Shown: positions 58,010-64,000 of the stretch, piece after piece | Layout: every line of letters starts with the position of its first letter | Position numbering within the stretch: position 1 is the stretch's first letter | NCBI GenBank assembly: GCA_002716125.1 | Contig: PAZH01000048.1 | Location: 1-64,000, forward strand | Direction of reading: 5' to 3' | Length of the DNA: 64,000 bases | Source: Rhodospirillaceae bacterium | Lineage (GTDB): Bacteria > Pseudomonadota > Alphaproteobacteria > UBA8366 | Made by a program: the position numbers and the translations under genes | Notes under the pieces: model-generated | Told to the model about the DNA's origin: nothing | Databases searched by the model: none | What the model saw: the letters and a program-made list of their open reading frames with translations, nothing else

Positions 58010-58824
58010 ATGAAAAGCAATTCTTACTCCATATCCCCTATTTTTACTGTCGCGACAATAGCGATCGTTCTTGCGGGCGTATCTCTCTTGCCGACAAGCG
58101 TTCTGGCAAGAGGCAAAGGCCTGGACTCCGGCGGGTACGGGACGGCGGTTGAAATCGTCGACGGCGACACATTGGTGCTCGATGATGGGCGGCAAGTTCG
58201 GCTGGTCGGTCTGCAGGCGCCGAAATTGCCGCTGGGGCGGCCGAACTTCAAGCCATGGCCGTTGGGCGAGGAAGCAAAATCCGCGCTCCGAGATCTTACC
58301 TTGGATAAACGGCTAAGCCTCACCTATGGCGGGCGCAAGACAGATCGCTATGGCCGCCATCTCGCCCATTTGCATGACGAAAATGGAAACTGGATTCAAG
58401 GCGCGATGCTTCGCCGCGGCTATGCGCGCGTCTATTCGTTTCCCGACAACCGACGATGGGTCGACCGGATGCTCGAACGGGAACGTGAGGCGCGTGCGGC
58501 CCGCCGCGGAATCTGGGCACATCATTTCTATCGTGTCCGCCACGTCTCGGAACTGCGACGCGATGGAAAGACCTTTCAAATCGCGGAGGGCCGGGTCTTA
58601 GACGTGGCCACGGTAAAGGGGCGGACGTATCTGAATTTCGGACCGGACTGGCGGACGACTTTACGATCACCGTTCAGCCACGCGACAGGCGGCGGTTCGT
58701 AAAAGGCGGCGATGGCCTCGGATCGTTGAAAGGCCGCCTGGTTCGCGTCCGCGGCTGGTTACGCTGGCGGAACGGCCCCATGATCGAGGCGACGCATCCC
58801 TAACAGATTGAAGTGCTTGAATAG
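58010..58824 (+). pseudogene. Thermonuclease-like (SNase) exported protein, broken by a frameshift and a late stop
   Basis: The intact part (58010 to about 58657) has a signal peptide (FTVATIAIVLAGVSLLPTSVLA) and an SNase domain with IVDGDTLVLDDGRQVRL, and GRKTDRYGRHLAHL. After FGPDWRT the frame changes: reading from 58657 in the next frame gives DFTITVQPRDRRRFVKGGDG... and KGRLVRVRGWLRWRNGPMIEATHP, the C-terminal domain of this family. One missing base (ACG-GAC to ACGAC) explains it. That C-terminal frame itself contains TAA (58801-58803) just before QIEVLE, where Glu is expected. In the original frame the gene ends early at 58702. Confidence 0.8.
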
Positions 58825-58836
58825 GAACGCACGAAA

Positions 58837-58865
58837 AAGCCGGGCCGACGATGCCGGCCCGGCTT
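58837..58865 (-). terminator. Rho-independent terminator of rpoH
   Basis: AAGCCGGGCC (58837-58846) and GGCCCGGCTT (58856-58865) are perfect complements. On the minus strand the stem is followed by TTTTTC. It begins about 25 bases after the rpoH stop. There is no T-run on the plus strand, so it serves rpoH only. Confidence 0.88.
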
Positions 58866-58890
58866 AGAACTGTATTCGCGTCGAAATACG

Positions 58891-59775
58891 CTACGCTTCA
58901 ATCATTAAGTCGTCCGGGCGTTCCGTCCGTTGACTAATCGATTTCCGTAATTTCGTTAGGGCGCGATGTTCAAGTTGGCGAACACGCTCTTTGCTGACGC
59001 CGAGGACGCGGCCCAACTCTTCAAGCGTGGCGCCATTTTCAGTCAAACGGCGCTTGCGGATGATGGTTTGCTCGCGTGGCGGCAACTCTCGCAATGCTTC
59101 GACCAACCAGCGCGCGCGTGTCCGTCCATCATGGACGCCGATCACAACTTCTTCGGAACTTGGGCGATGATCTTTCAGAAAATCTTGCCAGCTATCTTCC
59201 GACTCGTCCGACACCGGAGCATTCAAGGACTGATCGCCACCGTTCAGTCGGATTTCCATCGCTTCGACTTCGTGAACATTGACCTTTAGTTCATTTGCGA
59301 TGAACTCGCGCGATTCTTCGCTGAGCTGCTCACCGCCGATGTCGTCGATTTGCGCGCGCAGGCGGCGCAAGTTGAAGAACAGCGACTTTTGGGCGGCTGT
59401 CGTACCGGTACGAACGATCGACCAATTGCGCAGAATGAAATCCTGCATCGCCGAGCGAATCCACCAGGAGGCGTATGTCGAAAAGCGGACCCCGCGATCC
59501 GGCTCGAAACGTTCGGCCGCCTGCAACAACCCGACATTGCCCTCTTGGACCAAGTCGCCCATCGGCAATCCGTAATTTCTGAAGCGAGATGCGATGCTAA
59601 TGACCAACCGCGTGTAGGCCCGTACGAGCCGGTGGAGGGCTGCCTCGTCTTGTTTGTCACGCCACCGTTTTGCGAGATCGTATTCGGTCTCCCGCGACAA
59701 GAGCGGTTCTGACATCGAGGCTTTGATAAACTTGAGATTAGCCCGCTGTGTTTGCGGGTCGTCGATGTAGGCCAT
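58891..59775 (-). CDS. rpoH: Heat-shock type sigma factor RpoH
   Basis: The 294-residue protein has sigma region 2 (DLVQEGNVGLLQAAERFEPDRGVRFSTYASWWIRSAMQDFIL), the RpoH box QKSLFFNLRRLR that separates RpoH from other sigma-70 proteins, and region 4 (LEELGRVLGVSKERVRQLEHRALTKLR). ATG at 59775 with GGGGAGGGA. In R. sphaeroides an RpoH copy (RpoHII) is itself under RpoE control; no TGATCC-N17 promoter is present upstream here, but two palindromes are. Confidence 0.95.
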   Translation of the reverse strand: MAYIDDPQTQRANLKFIKASMSEPLLSRETEYDLAKRWRDKQDEAALHRLVRAYTRLVISIASRFRNYGLPMGDLVQEGNVGLLQAAERFEPDRGVRFSTYASWWIRSAMQDFILRNWSIVRTGTTAAQKSLFFNLRRLRAQIDDIGGEQLSEESREFIANELKVNVHEVEAMEIRLNGGDQSLNAPVSDESEDSWQDFLKDHRPSSEEVVIGVHDGRTRARWLVEALRELPPREQTIIRKRRLTENGATLEELGRVLGVSKERVRQLEHRALTKLRKSISQRTERPDDLMIEA

Positions 59776-59879
59776 TCCCTCCCCTTGGTGCCTTGCTGGC
59801 ACGCTCCCTAGAGAAAATTATTGTCGTTTTTAATAACTCACTGATCCACTAGGTTATTGTATCAAATTCAGGGACACAA

Positions 59880-59922
59880 GAAAATTCGTCCGGACAAATT
59901 CGAAAATTCGTCCGGACGAATT
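59880..59922. repeat. Two tandem 18-bp palindromes upstream of rpoH
   Basis: GAAAATTCGTCCGGAC occurs at 59880-59895 and 59902-59917, a 16-bp direct repeat with a 22-bp period. Each copy is the core of a palindrome: AATTCGTCCGGACGAATT (59905-59922, perfect) and the same with one mismatch (59883-59900). Two helical turns separate the centres. They lie 105-147 bases before the rpoH start and just after the stop of the pseudo-phosphatase gene. Regulator operator or tandem hairpin terminator are both possible. Confidence 0.75.
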
Positions 59923-59934
59923 ACCAGGGTACCG

Positions 59935-60738
59935 CTAAGCCTCCAATTGTTCGAAAATTTCGCCGTTTTCCGCGAATCCGACGGCGATAAGTGGGCCATC
60001 AAACCCGCACCCGCCGTCGACCGTCACCGTAAATTCGGTCGCATTGAAGCCCTCGTGGTCGGGATCAAAGCCGCGGATTATTTTGGTGAATTCGCCGTAT
60101 GGCGTTGCAATATCGGAGAAGCTTCGACCCGCCCACCAAAAGCCGTCGCTCTGCTCTTCCACCGGACGGCTGATATCGACACCCGCATTGACGAAAAGCA
60201 GACCGTTTCCGCGACTAATCGCGGCGCGTTTGAGTGCGCTCATGAACGATGTATGCCCGGGCCGTTCTTGCATCGCCGAGCGAACGGAGCTGGTCCATTG
60301 CGCGATCGTCAGCGGGCCGGCGCGTTGACCCAATATTTCTTGTGGCGATTCGCCGGCATATGCCGCAAGTGTTGAGGCGAGACCGCGTTCCGCCATCCAG
60401 GTCACGACTTCGACGGGGTCGACGGCAAACTGTAGCTGCAGTATCCGCTGCCACATCTCTTCCTGACTGCCGCGCAAGAGGATATGGTCATCGGCGTCCG
60501 TGAAAGGCGGCCGGGCGAGGAACTTCCTTCGAAAAGAGAGAATTTCATCGACCGTTTCGATGATGGCTGGACCATAGCCAAGATAATTGCCGAGATAGAT
60601 CAACCGGTCGCCCGGCGCCAGGTGGCCGAAGAGACGTTCGTGAAGGGCCGCCAGTTTATCGACCTCACCGTGAATAGAGCCGATCGCCCAAATGCGACGG
60701 GCATTTTCGATAATGGCAAAGGCGCTGTCGTCAGACAT
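59935..60738 (-). CDS. Metallophosphoesterase-like protein without catalytic motifs (pseudo-phosphatase)
   Basis: The 267-residue protein keeps the spacing of a PPP phosphatase but not its ligands. GDIHG reads GSIHG (20-24), GDYIDRGP reads GNYLGYGP, GNHE reads GSQEE, the late VHAG reads VNAG and GHT reads GFD. The surrounding sequence (RRIWAIG, RLIYLGNY, ILLRGSQEEMW, LLFVNAGVD) makes the relationship clear. It probably acts as a binding or regulatory protein. It is downstream of carD on the same strand. Confidence 0.82.
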   Translation of the reverse strand: MSDDSAFAIIENARRIWAIGSIHGEVDKLAALHERLFGHLAPGDRLIYLGNYLGYGPAIIETVDEILSFRRKFLARPPFTDADDHILLRGSQEEMWQRILQLQFAVDPVEVVTWMAERGLASTLAAYAGESPQEILGQRAGPLTIAQWTSSVRSAMQERPGHTSFMSALKRAAISRGNGLLFVNAGVDISRPVEEQSDGFWWAGRSFSDIATPYGEFTKIIRGFDPDHEGFNATEFTVTVDGGCGFDGPLIAVGFAENGEIFEQLEA

Positions 60739-60790
60739 TCAGGCCGTCAAATTGCTCCCAATATCCACCGCAGCCGCGGCAGGGGCGCCC

Positions 60791-61309
60791 CTAAGCGGCT
60801 TTTAAGAGATTTTCCAGTTTCTCGGTTGCGGCTTCTTCGTCGATATCTTCGACGGCGGCGAGTTCGCGCGCAAGGCGGTCCAGGGCCGCTTGATAGATTT
60901 GCCGTTCACTATAGGACTGATCCGGCTGATCTTCCTTACGGTGTAAATCTCTGACGACTTCGGCGATGGAGACGGGGTCGCCCGAGTTGATCTTCGCTTC
61001 GTACTCTTGAGCCCGGCGACTCCACATTGTGCGGCGGACCCGGCTTCGTCCCTTCAATGTCTTTAAGGCGCCTTTCATCTCATCTTTCGATGAAAGCTTA
61101 CGCAAACCGGAATCTTTCGCTTTGTCGACCGGAACCCGTAAGGTCATCCGGTCCTTCTCGAAACTAATGACGACAAGCTTGAGCTTCGTGCCGGCAATTT
61201 CTTGATCCTCGACGCCCATAACTTTGCCGACACCGTGCGTGGGATAAACAACCCAATTGCCGGTCTTAAAATCGGAATTCTCGTTTTCCGCCTTTTGCTT
61301 CTTCGCCAC
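60791..61309 (-). CDS. carD: CarD family transcriptional regulator
   Basis: The 172-residue protein has the N-terminal RNA-polymerase-interaction domain (FKTGNWVVYPTHGVGKVMGVE) and a C-terminal helical domain. CarD binds RNA polymerase and stabilises the open complex at rRNA and other promoters. The neighbourhood helicase - S4 protein - fdxA - carD is conserved in alphaproteobacteria. A 277-base upstream region rich in hairpins precedes it. Confidence 0.95.
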   Translation of the reverse strand: MAKKQKAENENSDFKTGNWVVYPTHGVGKVMGVEDQEIAGTKLKLVVISFEKDRMTLRVPVDKAKDSGLRKLSSKDEMKGALKTLKGRSRVRRTMWSRRAQEYEAKINSGDPVSIAEVVRDLHRKEDQPDQSYSERQIYQAALDRLARELAAVEDIDEEAATEKLENLLKAA

Positions 61310-61586
61310 GATTGACCTCTTCTTTTTTCGACTCCGGCGACGATTGTTCGCAGATCAGTTGCAAGGTTCTGCGAAGCGCTTCGCAATCGAAGGTCCCTGT
61401 CCGATACTACCTGTCTGCAGGTATCGGGGACCAAAATGCGCTTGCGCTCGCGTAATTCTCCGGGTGATGTCGCCTAACGTTGCCGTCACCAGACTGGCAG
61501 ACACCATAACACAGCGTTCCGGGGCTTTACAGCCCCGGCAATCGTCCCCAAAAGTTGTCGCGTTATCGCCCCTTGTGACGAGCGAA
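61310..61586. other. Non-coding carD upstream region with several hairpins
   Basis: The 277 bases contain no gene. They hold a 14-bp perfect palindrome GCGAAGCGCTTCGC (61371-61384), an imperfect hairpin around 61399-61434 (GATACTACCTG...CAGGTATC), and a perfect 8-bp stem CCGGGGCT/AGCCCCGG (61519-61538, loop TTAC). None has a T-run. The last may mark the end of fdxA; the others lie in the putative carD leader. Confidence 0.6.
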
Positions 61587-61922
61587 CTAAGCTTCGCCGG
61601 GGGCTTCGTCGAAGTACTTCTCGAATTTGCCGCCTTCGTCTTTGTAAGTGTCGGCATCGTCCGGCGAGTTCCCCTTGCGGGTGATATTCGGCCACTTCTC
61701 GGAATAATCGCGGTTCAATTCCAACCACTTTTCGGCTTCGCCGTCAGTATCGGGTATAATAGCCTCAACCGGACATTCGGGCTCGCAAACGCCGCAGTCG
61801 ATACATTCGTCGGGATGGATCACCAACATATTGGCGCCGACATAAAAACAATCGACCGGGCAGACTTCGACACAGTCCATGTATTTGCACCGGATGCAGG
61901 TTTCGGTGACGACATAGGTCAT
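61587..61922 (-). CDS. fdxA: Ferredoxin FdxA (7Fe, 3Fe-4S plus 4Fe-4S)
   Basis: The 111-residue protein has [19 protein letters not shown] and [15 protein letters not shown], the two cluster motifs of FdxA, and the C-terminal extension with [16 protein letters not shown]. Small cytoplasmic electron carrier. It sits between carD and the S4-domain gene as is usual, with the DUF938 gene on the opposite strand in between. Confidence 0.96.
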   Translation of the reverse strand: MTYVVTETCIRCKYMDCVEVCPVDCFYVGANMLVIHPDECIDCGVCEPECPVEAIIPDTDGEAEKWLELNRDYSEKWPNITRKGNSPDDADTYKDEGGKFEKYFDEAPGEA

Positions 61923-62141
61923 TTAGCTCTCTCCTTCGCACTCCGAATTCGCCGGTGCGGACAAAGATCAACCGCGTTGCTGCATGTTGATCCTAAGCGC
62001 CCACTCGTACCGCTCTATTTTTTCGGGCAATACGCCAGCCGTTCACAGTGAAATACAAACTCGCGAGACGGGACGCAATAGTCTGTGCGCAGATTTTGTG
62101 TCCAGCTTGCTGGATTGAGAGTGAGTTCTTATAAAACTCCG

Positions 62142-62759
62142 ATGAATGATGACCCGCGCCGCCGCGCGCCGGCTGCCAGCCGCAATCGCGCACCGATCTT
62201 AGAAGTCCTTCGTAAATATCTACCCGAATCCGGAACCGTTCTTGAGATCGCTTCCGGTACCGGTGAGCACATAAGTTATTTCGCCGCCGCCATGCCGCAT
62301 CTGAATTGGCAGCCGACGGATATCGATCCGGCTGCACTTTCGAGCACAACGGCGTATTGCAAGGATGCGGACCTTGCGAACTTGGCGATGCCGCAACGTC
62401 TCGACGTGACTTCGTCAAATTGGCCCTACGCACCGGCCGCCGGTGTTATTTGTGTCAATATGATCCATATCGCCCCGTGGCCGTGCTGCGAAGGTTTGGT
62501 CCGCGGTGCGGCATCGGTCTTGGAAGGCCGCGCACCCCTTCTATTATACGGTCCGTTCAAGCGGAATGGCGTGCACACGGCACCGACCAACGACGCTTTC
62601 GATCAAACGCTGAGAGGTCAGAATCCAGAATGGGGTGTTCGCGACATGGAGGCCGTTGAGGCGGTGGGTCGCGATATAGGACTCGATGAAGCGATGGCGA
62701 TCGAAATGCCCTCGAATAACTTTTGCCTCATTCTTCGGCGCGGCGCTGCAAGCCTATAG
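62142..62759 (+). CDS. DUF938 family SAM-dependent methyltransferase
   Basis: The 205-residue protein has motif I VLEIASGTGEHISYFA, then WQPTDIDP and VNMIHIAPWPCCEGLV, diagnostic of DUF938. Substrate unknown. The ATG at 62142 gives the usual start (NDDPRRRAPAASRNRAPIL). It overlaps the convergent hslR-like stop by 6 bases. Confidence 0.92.
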   Translation: MNDDPRRRAPAASRNRAPILEVLRKYLPESGTVLEIASGTGEHISYFAAAMPHLNWQPTDIDPAALSSTTAYCKDADLANLAMPQRLDVTSSNWPYAPAAGVICVNMIHIAPWPCCEGLVRGAASVLEGRAPLLLYGPFKRNGVHTAPTNDAFDQTLRGQNPEWGVRDMEAVEAVGRDIGLDEAMAIEMPSNNFCLILRRGAASL

Positions 62760-63149
62760 CGAGCGGTTCCTCAGTCTTTCGATCGCCCGGCGTTCGTTTT
62801 TTGTCGGCCGGCCGGCCCCCTGGTCCCGTTTTGCCACGGCTTCCGTGCGTTGTTTTGGCTGGGGCGGGCTCAGATCCCGATAAAGCGTTTGCGCTTCGGC
62901 AGCCGGGCCGCGTCTTTCGCCGAGACCGACGATCTCGATAACGCGAATATCTTTGCCTTTGGGGAAGGTGAGGACATCGCCCGGTTTGACTGTGTAACCG
63001 CTCTTTCGAACAACCTCCCGATTAACGCGCAGCTTTCCCGAGGCGGCGAGTTTTGCGGAGAGGGTGCGGCTCTTGAAGAACCGGGCATGCCATAGCCATT
63101 TATCGATGCGCAGCCGCGCCCCATCGGGAAATTTCTCTGGGACCGCCAC
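62754..63149 (-). CDS. hslR: S4-domain RNA-binding protein, Hsp15 (HslR) type
   Basis: The 131-residue protein has an S4 domain (LRIDKWLWHARFFKSRTLSAKLAASGKLRVN) and a basic tail (TKNERRAIERLRNRSL). Hsp15 binds stalled 50S subunits carrying peptidyl-tRNA. It starts 1 base after the end of the helicase gene, so both are one unit. Confidence 0.92.
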   Translation of the reverse strand: MAVPEKFPDGARLRIDKWLWHARFFKSRTLSAKLAASGKLRVNREVVRKSGYTVKPGDVLTFPKGKDIRVIEIVGLGERRGPAAEAQTLYRDLSPPQPKQRTEAVAKRDQGAGRPTKNERRAIERLRNRSL

Positions 63150-63150
63150 G

Positions 63151-64000
63151 CTATTTCGCCCCCGCTAATTTATGTAGCTCCGCAAAGGGCGAATCGGGGT
63201 TCACAACGCGTTTCTTGCGTTTTCTAGAGCGCTTTTTTGGTTTCGGTCGGCGCAGTTTCTGGCGGAACTCAAGCGTGTCGCTATCTTTAACGGCGGCAAA
63301 ACCAAGGGCGGCCATGACCTGCTCGAGTTCGGCGTCCTTTACGCCGACGGCCCCTTTCATCTCCATCGTCGCTTGGAAAGTGCCTTGTTGGGATCGCTGT
63401 CGTGCCAGGCGGAAAAGCCTCTCTAGGCTCTCGAAGCGTACCGCCCTGTTTCCGATTCGCCGGAAACCCAAACACGCCCAATCGATCTTGCTGAGATTTC
63501 CGGCCAACGCCGAAGGACGGTCGAGGTCGATTTCGGGGAGGCGGCGATTGTTATGCGCCTGCCAAAGAATACGCCGCATCTGCATCGCCGGCGGCGATTG
63601 CAGCGCCTTGAAATACACGGCGGCAGGACTCATGCGGACGCCCAGTCGGCTGAGCTTTTCGCGTTCCGTCTTCGTTAGCGATTGCCATTCGGACGGACTC
63701 AATGGGTACGGTAGGCCGCCAAGCGACTCCGACAGCCGATACACCAAGCCTCGGGCGTTCCCGCCTAAATCCGCCGCGCGTGCTTTAAATAGGGCGCCGA
63801 ATGCCTTTCTTATTTCGCCGTCCAGCCAGACGGACAAACGTTCGCGGATAAGGCTTCGCATGGCGTTATCGAGTAAATCGCTACGCGACATCTGCAAGTC
63901 GGGCGCTAAGAGCGACTTGCCGCGTGAGAGCCGTGCGATCACACCACCGCTCCAAGTGATGCGGCCATCGTCCGATAAATGAAATGCTTCATCCGTATCG
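63151..64000 (-). CDS. SUV3-like/DEAD-box ATP-dependent RNA helicase, C-terminal part only
   Basis: The gene enters the window from the right end; 282 codons are visible, opening DTDEAFHLSDDGRITWSGGVIARL and followed by GKSLLAPDLQ. This is the C-terminal region of alphaproteobacterial SUV3-type helicases, which lies before hslR and fdxA in many genomes. It ends in a highly basic stretch (RRPKPKKRSRKRKKRVV). The helicase motifs themselves are outside the window. Confidence 0.8.
   Translation of the reverse strand, partial: DTDEAFHLSDDGRITWSGGVIARLSRGKSLLAPDLQMSRSDLLDNAMRSLIRERLSVWLDGEIRKAFGALFKARAADLGGNARGLVYRLSESLGGLPYPLSPSEWQSLTKTEREKLSRLGVRMSPAAVYFKALQSPPAMQMRRILWQAHNNRRLPEIDLDRPSALAGNLSKIDWACLGFRRIGNRAVRFESLERLFRLARQRSQQGTFQATMEMKGAVGVKDAELEQVMAALGFAAVKDSDTLEFRQKLRRPKPKKRSRKRKKRVVNPDSPFAELHKLAGAK

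Noticed and set aside
61980-62030. TGATCC near 61988 as a further RpoE promoter
   Set aside because: At 17 bases downstream the sequence is CGCTCT, without the GTA core shared by the three accepted sites.

Overview
The window is chromosomal DNA of an alphaproteobacterium. This rests on gene order (dnaA next to rpsT; echA-like, mutM, ubiE, ubiB, coaBC, dut in a row; fabA-fabB-fabI), on an Irr-type Fur regulator, a RegB/RegA (ActS/ActR) pair, a RegA-only-type HTH response regulator, an ECF sigma factor with a ChrR anti-sigma factor, an RpoH sigma factor, CarD next to FdxA, and ubiquinone genes. It is moderately GC-rich by eye and densely coded. I see no phage, insertion sequence, CRISPR array or plasmid functions. 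The genus cannot be fixed from the sequence alone.

Layout. 1-135: tail of pnp. 212-9219 (minus): dnaA-dnaN-recF-gyrB then fabA-fabB-fabI. 9.7-12.2 kb (minus): rpsT, an enoyl-CoA hydratase, a small secreted protein, mutM. 12.2-18.6 kb (plus): ubiE, ubiB, coaBC, dut, an Rrf2 regulator, cysK and a MoeB/ThiF-type E1 enzyme. 18.6-24.3 kb: a 2-hydroxyacid dehydrogenase, an SH3 protein, then a rubrerythrin / Fe-S oxidoreductase / DUF3501 operon beside irr, with an Irr-like operator in its promoter. 24.4-29 kb: ankyrin protein, a probable RNase-H-fold protein, a stand-alone CobD/CbiB homologue, a broken SYLF gene and a histidine phosphatase. 29-31 kb: RegB/RegA redox two-component system. 31-35.4 kb: a signalling locus with a LapG-like periplasmic peptidase, a degenerate GGDEF-EAL protein and a degenerate HD-GYP sensor split by one in-frame stop. 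35.4-45.9 kb: phosphatase, hldE, mini J-protein, mmcB, redoxin, glycosyltransferase, DUF547, FecR-like protein with a CHASE2 adenylate cyclase, enolase-superfamily enzyme, M20 amidohydrolase. 45.9-56 kb: aatA, then two convergent operons (DUF6134-SDR-NTF2 and FAD oxidoreductase-DUF1365-Cfa-MFS-DUF3833) and the rpoE-chrR pair. 56.3-64 kb: tRNA-Arg(CCT), a PagL-like deacylase, pip, a broken thermonuclease, rpoH, a pseudo-phosphatase, carD, fdxA, DUF938, hslR-like and the end of a SUV3-like helicase.

The most informative signal is regulatory. Three copies of TGATCC-N17-GTA(A/G)(A/G)(C/G) lie in front of rpoE-chrR, in front of the divergent FAD oxidoreductase/Cfa operon, and in front of the convergent DUF6134-SDR-NTF2 operon. 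They tie these genes into one predicted RpoE-ChrR (singlet oxygen / membrane lipid) regulon. A second theme is decay or specialisation of signalling enzymes: the EAL, HD-GYP and one metallophosphoesterase protein have lost their metal ligands. A third is gene disruption: three genes carry in-frame stops or a frameshift at otherwise family-like sequence.
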